A stretch of 64,000 nt of DNA from Pedobacter hartonius. GTDB lineage: Bacteria; Bacteroidota; Bacteroidia; Sphingobacteriales; Sphingobacteriaceae. Below the pieces are notes generated by a model that saw only the letters and a list, made by a program, of their open reading frames with translations, was not told where the DNA came from and searched no databases. Below, piece by piece: positions 7,368-16,184 of the stretch (positions are counted from its first letter, which is position 1; every line of letters starts with the position of its first letter). Location: positions 248,001-312,000 of the forward strand of contig NZ_FNRA01000003.1 of the NCBI RefSeq assembly GCF_900107535.1, read 5' to 3'. A program made the translations under genes and the position numbers.

Positions 7368-8414
7368 TTATATTTTATTTTTATTACGCTCTGTAATGAT
7401 AATATATAAAAATACGGGTGTACCGATTAAAGCCGTCAGAATACCGATAGGCAACTCCGCTGGCACAACGATCGTTCTGGCTACCAGATCAGCCAGGCTG
7501 AGCAGTGCGGCACCCAAAATCGCAGAACCGGGGACCACCAAACGGTGATCGGCCGTAAAGGTCATCCTCAAAATATGGGGAACGATCAGCCCTATAAAGC
7601 CGATAATGCCCGCCACAGCAACAGAAGCTCCCACCGCCATCGTTGCCAGTAAGATGATTATTCTTTTAATCATGATCACATCAATCCCCATATGTAATGC
7701 CTCCGCATCTCCGAGGGCCAGTGCATTTAAGGATTTCGCTAAAAAAGGCAAGCCAGCAAGCGGAATGAGTATAAAGGGAAGCAAACCGGTTACAGTTGCC
7801 CAGCTGGCCCCTCCCAGGCTGCCCAGGCTCCAGAAGGTAATGGTCCGCAGCTGCTCATCCGTAGCCATGTAGGTCAGCAGCCCCGTAAATGCTCCTGCTA
7901 ACGCATTGATCGCTATACCGGATAACAATAATGTGGTAATAACTGTTTTGCCGTTCCTGACAGACAGCCTGTAAACAATCCCCGTTGTGATACAGGCACC
8001 GGTAAAAGCGGCGAGCGACAAGGCATAGAATCCCATCACACCACTTAACGACTTAAACACGCCAACCTCAAGCACGATCATCAGCACCGCAAATAAGGTA
8101 GCACCAGATGAAATACCGATCAGACCAGGTTCAGCCAGGGGGTTCCTGAACAACCCTTGTATAGCCGCCCCTGAAATACCAAGACCAGCCCCAATCAGTA
8201 CCCCCAGAAAAACCCTCGGCAGCCTGATGTTCAGCAGCACTGCCGCCTGCTGGGGCCTGAAATTAGCTACATCCGACAATCCAGTACGGTTTGCCAGTAT
8301 AGACAGCAGCTCAGGCACACTAATCTCAACCGCTCCGATACAGGATGACAAGACCATTACGCCGATAAGCAAAGCCGTCAGAGAGAGCAATATATATCCG
8401 GTTTTTCTGATCAC
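7368..8414 (-). CDS. hmuU: Heme ABC transporter permease (FecCD family)
   Basis: This 348-aa FecCD/BtuC-type permease has about nine to ten hydrophobic helices. It shows the family landmarks RLPRVFLGVLIGAGLGISG, FRNPLAEPGLIGIS, and a C-terminal GIIGFIGLIVPHILR with the ATPase-contact loop. It moves heme from HmuT into the cytoplasm. Its ATG overlaps the hmuT stop codon by 4 bp, which suggests translational coupling, and it is 2 bp from hmuV. The heme assignment rests on the locus. Confidence 0.95.
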   Translation of the reverse strand: MIRKTGYILLSLTALLIGVMVLSSCIGAVEISVPELLSILANRTGLSDVANFRPQQAAVLLNIRLPRVFLGVLIGAGLGISGAAIQGLFRNPLAEPGLIGISSGATLFAVLMIVLEVGVFKSLSGVMGFYALSLAAFTGACITTGIVYRLSVRNGKTVITTLLLSGIAINALAGAFTGLLTYMATDEQLRTITFWSLGSLGGASWATVTGLLPFILIPLAGLPFLAKSLNALALGDAEALHMGIDVIMIKRIIILLATMAVGASVAVAGIIGFIGLIVPHILRMTFTADHRLVVPGSAILGAALLSLADLVARTIVVPAELPIGILTALIGTPVFLYIIITERNKNKI

Positions 8415-9271
8415 TTAATTTTTACTGCTAATTCCTGAATGGCAATTCCTAAACGCGGCCCAAAGCTGCTGAGCAGCTCGCCGTCCATACTGATGATTTT
8501 TTTATTTTTACCGGCATTTGTCTCTTTGACACCCTGTACCTTAGCCAGTCCTTCCGGGCCGCCAAGGCTTTGCAAACCGCTGTCAAACAACAGGATGATA
8601 TCAGGATTGGCTTTCACCAGCGCTTCAGCCGTCAAAGGCTTGTAATCTGCAAATTCTGTTACTGCATTTTGCCCGCCGGCAAGTGTGATGGCTTTATCTA
8701 CTGCTGTACCTGTGCCGCCGACCATCATTGTTCCCGTACCACGGGCATAAATGAATAATACCTTTGGCTTCTTATCCTGCGCGCTAACAGGCTTTACCTT
8801 TTCAAGATCTGCCTCCAGTACTTTAATAACAGAATCACCCCTGGCCGACGCATGTAAACTATCTGCCAGGGAATAGATCAGTTTTTTTGTGCCTTCAACA
8901 GAGTAATCCTGGTCTACCAGCAGCAGTTTTACACCTGCAGCTTTAAACTGGGCCTGCAAAGCCGGAGTTACCTCTTTTTTAATGCCTACGATCAGGTCTG
9001 GCTGCAGCGCCATCACTCCTTCCGCATTGATATTTTTATTGTGGCCTACTTTGGGTTTGGCTTTCAAACTTGCAGGGTAATTACTGGTAATATCTGTTCC
9101 TGCAATATTTTTCTCCAGTCCTATGGCTGCCAGTACTTCGCTAACAGAACCGTTCAGGGAAACGATCTTTGTACTGTCGGTCAAAGCCGTCGCCGCCCGC
9201 TCTTTCGTTTGATTGTTACAGGCGCCCAGGCTTAAAGCGAGGATGGCCACTGCTAAAATATTTAACTTCAT
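8411..9271 (-). CDS. hmuT: Heme ABC transporter substrate-binding lipoprotein
   Basis: This 286-aa periplasmic binding protein (PF01497-type, FepB/BtuF/HmuT fold) has a lipoprotein signal peptide ending LSLGAC, with lipidated Cys18. Conserved blocks include IVSLNGSVSEVLAAIGLEKN, VGHNKNINAEGVMALQPDLI, and the C-terminal MVGGTGTAVDKAI with PLTAEALVKANPDIIL. It binds heme and docks to HmuU. It starts its own transcription unit or is read weakly from hmuRY through the terminator at 9382-9420. Confidence 0.93.
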   Translation of the reverse strand: MKLNILAVAILALSLGACNNQTKERAATALTDSTKIVSLNGSVSEVLAAIGLEKNIAGTDITSNYPASLKAKPKVGHNKNINAEGVMALQPDLIVGIKKEVTPALQAQFKAAGVKLLLVDQDYSVEGTKKLIYSLADSLHASARGDSVIKVLEADLEKVKPVSAQDKKPKVLFIYARGTGTMMVGGTGTAVDKAITLAGGQNAVTEFADYKPLTAEALVKANPDIILLFDSGLQSLGGPEGLAKVQGVKETNAGKNKKIISMDGELLSSFGPRLGIAIQELAVKIK

Positions 9272-9381
9272 AATTTAATAAATGTAGAGCTCTATGTTTA
9301 ACAATAAGGTCTCCGGGTTATTCCTTAAGACTTATCTAATTAACGGTCTGAATGTAGATAATTGCATGATCCATTATATTT

Positions 9382-9420
9382 AAAAAGGCGGCTTCCATTA
9401 GCACGTGGAAGCCAGCCTTT
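9382..9420 (-). terminator. Terminator between hmuY and hmuT
   Basis: On the minus strand AAAGGCTGGCTTCCA pairs with TGGAAGCCGCCTTT (one mismatch), with a short loop and a following run of T. It separates the surface genes hmuRY from hmuTUVS and may keep the surface proteins at a higher level. Confidence 0.8.
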
Positions 9421-9441
9421 GCACAACAAAACTAACCAAGT

Positions 9442-10515
9442 TTAGGCCTTTTTAACCAGTTTGTATTCTATAACCGGCTTACCACGCGTTCCGCTGTCGC
9501 TCGCATGGAAACTAATAAATTTCAGTTTGTAAATATTTCCTGCTCCATCCTTAACCAGGTAGAAACGGTCCGTTTTCACACCAGCGGTACCAGTGGTAGC
9601 CCTCCAGTTTCCTCCAATTACGTCTCTCGTCCCAAGGAAGTTTATCCCGGTCAGGTTAGCTTCTGTAAAATCTGCATAAGCTACGGTACTGGTTGCCGCA
9701 GTTCCCGAATAGATCACTTCAGCGGCGGTGATGCCTCCAACAAAGTTGATGATCACGAAATCTGAGAAAGTGTAGGGAGTAGCTGCATCTGCTTTGTAGG
9801 TAGTTAAACCCCATTCAATGTCCCATGCTGCTTTTTCAGGTTCAACAATAACTGCCCCCGTTCCGAAAGAAGCGTATTTAAAGTTATAAGCTGCATCTTT
9901 TGCAAGGGCAAGTGTTTTAAAAGTAGTTTCATTGATTTTGGCATACTGCAGGGTATAACCGGTACCGCTGCGCAGCACACGGATCTTTTCCCATCCCCTG
10001 TTGGTTAACCCGGCAGAACCGCGGTTCACAATGTAAACTTTGTTATCTGCATCTGTGGCAGAAACAGCTTTGATTACAGTACCTGCCAGATAGGCACTTG
10101 TATTTCCCTCAATAGGATCAATGGTGGTAAATAAGCCCAAACCCTGGCCGATTGATAATGTTGCAGAGGCAACCAGGCTGATTGTATCTGCCGCAGTTAC
10201 CTTGTTCAAATCTGTTTCGTTCAGTGCAATGGCAGTTGCACCTGCTGAATGGTTTAAGATTATCCTGAAATCTGCTCCGGAGTAAAACCCGAGATCCCAT
10301 GAAGCACGGGCTACGGAAGTTTGTTTATCGGTGCTGAAGTCTACGAACACGCTGTTTCCGGCACTTGTTCCGACTTCAGTCCCGATAAGGCCGTTCAATG
10401 TCATGGTGCTGCCATCCGAGGCAGGCACTACAACGATTGGATCTTCATCTTTGCTACAAGCGGCAAAAGCTGAAGTAAGACATAATAAAGTAATGATTTT
10501 AGTAAATTTGCTCAT
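9442..10515 (-). CDS. hmuY: HmuY-family heme-binding lipoprotein
   Basis: This 357-aa lipoprotein has signal peptide SAFAAC and lipidated Cys20. HmuY proteins sit on the cell surface, capture heme and pass it to the TonB receptor HmuR. Family features seen are the ASWDLGFYSGADFRIILN block near the N-terminus and AAWDIEWGLTTY with YTFSDFVIINF in the second half, ending IYKLKFISFH. It is longer than the roughly 216-aa Porphyromonas protein, as is common in environmental Bacteroidota. It lies 34 bp behind hmuR. Confidence 0.9.
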   Translation of the reverse strand: MSKFTKIITLLCLTSAFAACSKDEDPIVVVPASDGSTMTLNGLIGTEVGTSAGNSVFVDFSTDKQTSVARASWDLGFYSGADFRIILNHSAGATAIALNETDLNKVTAADTISLVASATLSIGQGLGLFTTIDPIEGNTSAYLAGTVIKAVSATDADNKVYIVNRGSAGLTNRGWEKIRVLRSGTGYTLQYAKINETTFKTLALAKDAAYNFKYASFGTGAVIVEPEKAAWDIEWGLTTYKADAATPYTFSDFVIINFVGGITAAEVIYSGTAATSTVAYADFTEANLTGINFLGTRDVIGGNWRATTGTAGVKTDRFYLVKDGAGNIYKLKFISFHASDSGTRGKPVIEYKLVKKA

Positions 10516-10549
10516 GATTTCGCGTGATATGATGGTAAAAATTGTTTGA

Positions 10550-12640
10550 TTATTTGTCCCAGTTAAAACTTAATCCAACGATGTATGAGCGCCCGTAATT
10601 CAGAGGCACCATCCCTCCTGTGCTATGTGCACCGGTGGTAGCAATCGCAGTATTGCTTAAAACTTTTGCGTCAAACAGGTTTTTTACACCTGCATTTAAA
10701 TTTAGTGTACTGAACAGCCTTTGTGTGAACATCAGATCAGCAGTGCTGTAAGATCCTATTTTTGATAACCTCACTTGCTCCAGGTTATCAATGCTGGCCA
10801 GTTCATAGGCGGGCCTCTTACCTGTATACTTGAAAGCCAAATTGGCCGTAGTACTAGTCCTGATAATGGTATAGGTGATATTGCTGTTTAGTTCAGGCGA
10901 CCACACAAACTCCGGCGATTCGCCATATTGAGCGGCGGATGCACTGTACTGGTTATAGGTTCCGATATAGGAGAAACCCAGGGAAACCTGGAAATCTTTC
11001 AGATAAAGCGTGTTTTCAAATGTTCCGCCTGTAGTTTTATACTTCGCAATATTGATCAGTGTGGTGACAGTAGGATTTTCGGCGGACAGGCCATAATCTA
11101 TCCTGTTCTTAAAGTGGTTATAAAAACCGCTTAACACCGAGCGGAAGCGCAGGTTTTCGGAGGCGGTTTCAGACATAGAGAGCGATGCAGTAAAACTGTT
11201 TGACTGCTCTGCCTTCAGGTTCTCGTTACCCATGATGGAGTGACTCGCATCAAAGAAGTCATAATACAATTCCCTTAATGCCGGCGAACGGAACCCGCTG
11301 GCGTATCCAAACCGAAGGTCAAATAAATCGTTAAACCTGATCTTCGTATTTAATGAAGGGATAACCGGCGGAGCGTCATACACGGTATTGCTGATGAAAC
11401 GCAGCCCCGGACGGATGGTCACATCTTTGATCAGGTTCAATTCCGAAGAAACGAAGAATGCATAATCATTGATCGACGGAGAGCCTTTTATCCGTGCCCC
11501 GTCCGCATTGTCCAGGTTGATCTCCATTCCCGGCTGGAAAGAAACCTGGTCAGATAATTTATACCGGGCAGTGGTCCTTACGTTGGCCGAGCGGAATTTG
11601 GAAATATCCTGTTCCCCTGCACCAGTGGACAGTTCTTCCGCTCCGGTAGAATAATCGTGCACAATGCTTTTAGTGGTACGTTTCAGATTAGAATAACCTA
11701 CAATACCACTCAGCTGCAGACGGTCGTTCACCCGGTAGTCGCCATGCAGCTGCTGCGTATACCTGTTGGTGATATATTGCTGGTTGGTGGCTCTGAAATT
11801 ATTGGGATTGTATCCGCCTTTGCTGTCAATTGTTTCATCAATATAATCAAGCCTGTACCATACATTAAAGTTGTCTTTTACATATCCAAGCCTCCCATTG
11901 GCAAGCCATTGTTCTTTTGGTTTCCAGCGGTTGGTATTTGCCGCTATTTCCTCAGTAGCAGCCAATATTCCAGGGACATTAAAACCACCAAAATCATTAT
12001 GGCTTAAACCTCCAAGTACATTCCAGCCCTTGTTTTGCCAGCCTGCGCCTACATGCTGTATATGTGAGCCATCTTTTGAAAATGCCGAATAAGAATCGCC
12101 GACAGTTTCTTCCTGCACCCTGGCGTTGATATTTATCTTTTTATTACCACCTGATTTGGTGATGATATTGATCACCCCTGCCAGTGCATCCGTTCCATAT
12201 GAAACAGAAAGCGGGCCTTCTACAATTTCGATATGATCAACAGTGTTGATGTCTATCTGGTTTAAACTTTCACGGGTGTCACTTCTGTCAACCATCGGAA
12301 CCCCGTCCAAGAGAATCTTTACATTTCTGCCGGTCATGCCCATCATCTGGATATCACTGGTACCCAAAGTAAGGTCGTTTGAAAACCTGAATCCCAATTC
12401 GGTATTCAATACCTGCTGGATGTTGGTCGCCGCGCGCAAACGAATGCGCTCGGCAGTGATAATGCGGGTTTGATAAACAGAGTTCCTGAGAGACTGAGGC
12501 TGATACTGTCCTGTGACTACTACTTCTTTCAGGGCGTTACCCAGAGAGTCGGTTTTACGTTTACTGCCAGCGGTTTTATCCTGCGCATACGAATTAAAAG
12601 TAAATACAAACGCAGCAGCTAAGAGCAGTATAATTTTCAT
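10550..12640 (-). CDS. hmuR: TonB-dependent hemin receptor
   Basis: This 696-aa outer-membrane receptor has a signal peptide (1-19, ending SYA/Q). It has a plug domain at about residues 38-160 (VVVTGQYQP, ILLDGVPMVD, VEGPLSVSYGTDALAGVINI) and a 22-strand barrel ending YIVGLSFNWDK. In the barrel, GFRSPALRELYY followed by NENLKAEQS is the equivalent of the FRAP and NPDL motifs of heme receptors. It imports heme across the outer membrane using TonB energy and works with HmuY. It leads the locus after a 287-bp leader. A weakly palindromic AT-rich stretch near 12684-12704 could be an iron-responsive operator, but this is not firm. Confidence 0.93.
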   Translation of the reverse strand: MKIILLLAAAFVFTFNSYAQDKTAGSKRKTDSLGNALKEVVVTGQYQPQSLRNSVYQTRIITAERIRLRAATNIQQVLNTELGFRFSNDLTLGTSDIQMMGMTGRNVKILLDGVPMVDRSDTRESLNQIDINTVDHIEIVEGPLSVSYGTDALAGVINIITKSGGNKKININARVQEETVGDSYSAFSKDGSHIQHVGAGWQNKGWNVLGGLSHNDFGGFNVPGILAATEEIAANTNRWKPKEQWLANGRLGYVKDNFNVWYRLDYIDETIDSKGGYNPNNFRATNQQYITNRYTQQLHGDYRVNDRLQLSGIVGYSNLKRTTKSIVHDYSTGAEELSTGAGEQDISKFRSANVRTTARYKLSDQVSFQPGMEINLDNADGARIKGSPSINDYAFFVSSELNLIKDVTIRPGLRFISNTVYDAPPVIPSLNTKIRFNDLFDLRFGYASGFRSPALRELYYDFFDASHSIMGNENLKAEQSNSFTASLSMSETASENLRFRSVLSGFYNHFKNRIDYGLSAENPTVTTLINIAKYKTTGGTFENTLYLKDFQVSLGFSYIGTYNQYSASAAQYGESPEFVWSPELNSNITYTIIRTSTTANLAFKYTGKRPAYELASIDNLEQVRLSKIGSYSTADLMFTQRLFSTLNLNAGVKNLFDAKVLSNTAIATTGAHSTGGMVPLNYGRSYIVGLSFNWDK

Positions 12641-12927
12641 TCAGGTATCTATTTAGAATTATTTTAAATAATAATACAAGTATAAGGAGTAATCAAGAAT
12701 AATTCCAAATAATATTTGCATTAAAACTCAACGTATTGATATTCAAATAAATAAGCCACTTAAAATAGAGCAGAGTTTACATAATACATGTAAAATCGTG
12801 AGAAATATTTCGATCTGATTATTGAAACCTTCTAATTTGGGGATTGTTTATTACCTTCAAAATCCTGTCAGGATAAAGCAGTATACGGCCGGTATACAAC
12901 CAGAGGTAAACTTATTTCAGGAATGAT

Positions 12928-13578
12928 TTATTGTACAATACCGCTCAGTACTGCAAATCTGATCAGTGCCGCGGTATTTCTTGAGCCAGTTTTTTCGATC
13001 AGGCTCTGGCGGTGCCCTTCAATTGTGCGCTTACTGATGAACAGCTTATCAGACATCTCGCTATTTGTAAGCCCTTCTGCAATCAGGTGCAGGATTTCGA
13101 TCTCCCTCAGGGAAAAATCTATCTCATGCCTCGACTGATCAAATGGTGTGTTTACGGTGTGCAGTAACTTATCCAGCAGCCGCATTGACAATTCAGAACA
13201 CATATACTTATTTCCCGAATTTACATGTTTCAGGGCGAACAGCAATTCATCGGCGCTGATGCTTTTTAACAGGTATCCTGATGCCCCATCGGCAAAAGCC
13301 TGAACGACGTATTTCTCATTGTCCAGCATGGAAAGCATGACTACTTTGGTCTGAGGACTCAGTTGTTTAACTTCCTTGATCAGTGTAATACCATCCATCT
13401 CAGGCATATTAATATCGGCCAGGATAATATCTGCCTGAATACCTTCAGCAATCATATTGAGCACTTCACGTCCGTTTACCGCCTCGCCCCTGATGCTGAT
13501 CTCCTTATCTGCACCAAGCAGCATGCTGATTCCGTTACGCACAATGTTGTGGTCTTCGGCTAATATCAAATTTATCAT
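12928..13578 (-). CDS. NarL/FixJ-type response regulator
   Basis: This 216-aa protein has a receiver domain (about 1-120) with acidic pocket EDH at 8-10, phosphoacceptor Asp55 (ILADINMPEMDG) and Lys in GYLLKS near 105. A LuxR-type HTH at about 150-212 follows (LREIEILHLIAEGLTNSEM, ISKRTIEGHR). It is the last gene of the CheB-CheR operon, 8 bp behind the stand-alone CheB, and is the likely target of the HisKA_3-type kinase encoded two genes upstream. It is a cytoplasmic, DNA-binding output protein. Targets are unknown. Confidence 0.92.
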   Translation of the reverse strand: MINLILAEDHNIVRNGISMLLGADKEISIRGEAVNGREVLNMIAEGIQADIILADINMPEMDGITLIKEVKQLSPQTKVVMLSMLDNEKYVVQAFADGASGYLLKSISADELLFALKHVNSGNKYMCSELSMRLLDKLLHTVNTPFDQSRHEIDFSLREIEILHLIAEGLTNSEMSDKLFISKRTIEGHRQSLIEKTGSRNTAALIRFAVLSGIVQ

Positions 13579-13586
13579 AGTCCTTA

Positions 13587-14609
13587 TTAATTAATTTGAA
13601 GTGAGTTTGTATGTTCTCCGAGATCCATCAGCATCACCTTCAATCTGTCAACATGCAGCTGAATCTCTTCGGCCCGCTGTTTCCTGGATTGTTCAGTTAT
13701 GCCGTTACCCGTCGGTTCGTATTTTTTCATTGTTCGTAACAGATTCTTTCTTTCCTCCAGCATTCTGATGGCCACCCATAAAGATTCTTCTATACCTTTC
13801 AGCTGTTCGTTCTCCAGCGCCTTCTCCGTAAAGGTATGACCAGTATAACAACGGTAGCGGGGTACTGCATCTGCTTCAACTTTAACCAGTATACCTCCGC
13901 AATCAGGACAGGTTAGCGGGGATATCTCTCCTAATTTCTTCAGGTCTTCCACACTGCTGCTCATCCTTTTTGCAATCTCCGCTTCCAGTTTCACATCATC
14001 CGGCACCGGTGTATCCTTGCAGCCTGCCCTTGAAAAAAGATCGGACAATATAGGTCCCATTTCATCAATGGACACGTTATAATCCACCTCCATATTATGC
14101 AGCACATTATTTGGCATATCAGGGAAGTCCGCTTCGGATGGTTCCTGGATCATGCACAATCCTCCGCTTCTTTTTATCGCATACATCCCTGAAGTTCCGT
14201 CATCCAGCAGTCCGGTAAGAATGATGCCCGTCACGCAGGAATTATACGCCACTGCCGCAGAGCGGAACAGCACGTCTATTGAAGGTCTCCAATGATTTTC
14301 ATAGGCACCTTTGGTTACCCGTATGGTATCCTTTTCTACTAACATATGGTGATCCGCCGGGGCAAGATATATTGTTCTGTTTTCTATGCGCTGCTGATCT
14401 GCAGGAATCACACATTTAAGTGAAGTCTTCTTTTGAATCATATTTAGGATGACATCAGTCATAGAATCCCTGGATACATGGATAACGATAAAAACGCTAG
14501 CATCAAGATCCTCATGAAAGGTAGATACCAACCTCGAAACAGCTGAGATACCACCTGCTGATGTTCCGATTGTAATGATATTTCTTACAGTTTCACGTTC
14601 CATATTCAT
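13587..14609 (-). CDS. Stand-alone CheB-type methylesterase with C-terminal zinc-ribbon-like segment
   Basis: This 340-aa protein has a CheB catalytic domain at about 8-190, with triad Ser17 (GTSAGG), His44 (VIHVSRDS) and Asp137 (GLLDDGTSGM). There is no receiver domain, so it is not controlled like classical CheB. The C-terminal part carries CPDCGG (Cys234, Cys237) and CYTGH (Cys254, His258), a possible metal site, then a helical tail. Such proteins occur in non-chemotactic signalling clusters. Here it sits between a PAS kinase and a NarL regulator in one operon. Its methylated substrate is unknown. Confidence 0.88.
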   Translation of the reverse strand: MNMERETVRNIITIGTSAGGISAVSRLVSTFHEDLDASVFIVIHVSRDSMTDVILNMIQKKTSLKCVIPADQQRIENRTIYLAPADHHMLVEKDTIRVTKGAYENHWRPSIDVLFRSAAVAYNSCVTGIILTGLLDDGTSGMYAIKRSGGLCMIQEPSEADFPDMPNNVLHNMEVDYNVSIDEMGPILSDLFSRAGCKDTPVPDDVKLEAEIAKRMSSSVEDLKKLGEISPLTCPDCGGILVKVEADAVPRYRCYTGHTFTEKALENEQLKGIEESLWVAIRMLEERKNLLRTMKKYEPTGNGITEQSRKQRAEEIQLHVDRLKVMLMDLGEHTNSLQIN

Positions 14610-14621
14610 AAAAATTAAAGT

Positions 14622-16184
14622 TTAAGGTATATTTAAAGTGATCGTTACTGCCAAACCTTTTTTTGTGTTGCTAAACCGGATCTTACCATTTAAGAGATAA
14701 ACCCTGTTTCTGATCCCGCTTAAACCGGCCCCGCTTTTGCTGGCTTCTTCAGGATCCATTTTCAGCCCTATACCATTGTCCGTGACTTTAATGACCACCT
14801 GGTTATTGATAAAACTGAATTTGATTTCGGCACGGGTGGCCTGCGCATGTTTAATACAGTTATTGATCAGTTCCTGGATCATACGGAAAATATAGAGTTG
14901 TACTTCGGCATCCAGTGAATCAGCGAGACTATCAATGTAAGCATCGATCTGAAAATGAGGGGTACTTGTCCGTTGTGCCATTTCCTTGATTCCGGCTACA
15001 AAACCAAAATCTTTCAGCACAGAGGGCGTAAGCTCATAGGAAATCTGACGCGTCTCTCTAATGGCCTGGTCCAGCAGCTCGTTTACGTTCTTAAATTCAC
15101 CTTTTAAATTATTTATACGCTGGATACTCTCCAGGTTTAGCCTTATTCCGTAAAGTAGCTGGCAAACGCTGTCATGCAATGCCCTGCTCACGTTATTGCG
15201 TTCCTTTTCCTGGGCAGTTAAGGTGGCCGAGAGGATCAGCTTTTGCTGCCCGTTCTTCAGCATCTCAGCCTCCTGCTCCATTTTTTTACGATCGGTAATG
15301 TCCATTAATATACCGGCATAACACATTCTTTCGTCCGGCACCTGTATTTCATGCCCCTTGGCCGAAATATACTTGACCTTCCCGTTTATTACGATCCTGA
15401 ATTCCAGGTCAATTTCCTTTAAGCCATTCAGCGCACTCATGAGATGGTGCCTCACCTGCAGCTGGTCTTCAGGATGAACCAGATCAATCAATCCTTTGAT
15501 CGTCCCGTTAAACGTCCAGCTGCCGATGCCCATAATATTGGAACTGTGGGTATCCAGGAAAACTTTATTTGCATCACATTCAATTGTCCATGTTCCGGTT
15601 GCAGATGCTTTTAAGGTCATTTCCAGGCGCTCTTTTGTTTCCCGTAACACCTGCTGGGCACCTCTGCTTTCGGTAATATCAATGATCGTAATGTAATATT
15701 TGATATCTGTAACAATCAGGCTTGATATCGCAATACCTTCCATCCGGGTATATATGATCTGATCATGCGGCAGCGTAAGTTTGATCTCGGCACTCTGCTT
15801 TCCGTCACTATGCTGCATACGGTGCAGAAAATTATAGAAATCCTGCCAGGAATAAGGTGCAATAAAACTTTGGAACCTTCTGCGCAGGATCGTTTGTTTT
15901 GACATGCTCAGCAGGTCTACCCCATTTTGGTTTGCTTCCTCTACTACGCCCAGGTAATCCAGGATAAAATAACCCACTGGCGCAAGATCATAAAGTCCTA
16001 CAAACTTTGCCCTTTCCTCGTCAAGAGTGGCATATGACACTTTCAGTTCATCATTCTGCATTTCGAGTTCCAGCTGGTAAACCTGCAACTCGTTCAGCAG
16101 AATATTGATCTCGTCTGCGCTTAGATTGGTATGGGCAGAGACAGGACTGTTCTTTTCCCTGGTTGAACGCTGATTCTTATTCAC
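14622..16184 (-). CDS. PAS sensor histidine kinase, NarX/DegS (HisKA_3) type
   Basis: This 520-aa cytoplasmic kinase has an N-terminal coiled coil (about 25-58) and two PAS domains (about 60-175 and 185-300). A HisKA_3 helix follows, with ALHDSVCQLLYG and phospho-accepting His337, then an HATPase domain at 415-520 (ELINNCIKHAQA, DNGIGL, GAGLSGIRNRV). No membrane helix is present. The start is GTG at 16184, which overlaps the TAG of the upstream gene by one base (TAGTG), so the two are translationally coupled. This kinase class pairs with NarL regulators, and one is encoded at the end of the operon. Confidence 0.9.
   Translation of the reverse strand: MNKNQRSTREKNSPVSAHTNLSADEINILLNELQVYQLELEMQNDELKVSYATLDEERAKFVGLYDLAPVGYFILDYLGVVEEANQNGVDLLSMSKQTILRRRFQSFIAPYSWQDFYNFLHRMQHSDGKQSAEIKLTLPHDQIIYTRMEGIAISSLIVTDIKYYITIIDITESRGAQQVLRETKERLEMTLKASATGTWTIECDANKVFLDTHSSNIMGIGSWTFNGTIKGLIDLVHPEDQLQVRHHLMSALNGLKEIDLEFRIVINGKVKYISAKGHEIQVPDERMCYAGILMDITDRKKMEQEAEMLKNGQQKLILSATLTAQEKERNNVSRALHDSVCQLLYGIRLNLESIQRINNLKGEFKNVNELLDQAIRETRQISYELTPSVLKDFGFVAGIKEMAQRTSTPHFQIDAYIDSLADSLDAEVQLYIFRMIQELINNCIKHAQATRAEIKFSFINNQVVIKVTDNGIGLKMDPEEASKSGAGLSGIRNRVYLLNGKIRFSNTKKGLAVTITLNIP

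Noticed and set aside
13363..13563. Small plus-strand ORFs across the two-component operon and the SusC/HmuR genes
   Set aside because: All are antisense shadows of intact conserved genes and have no start signals or family features.
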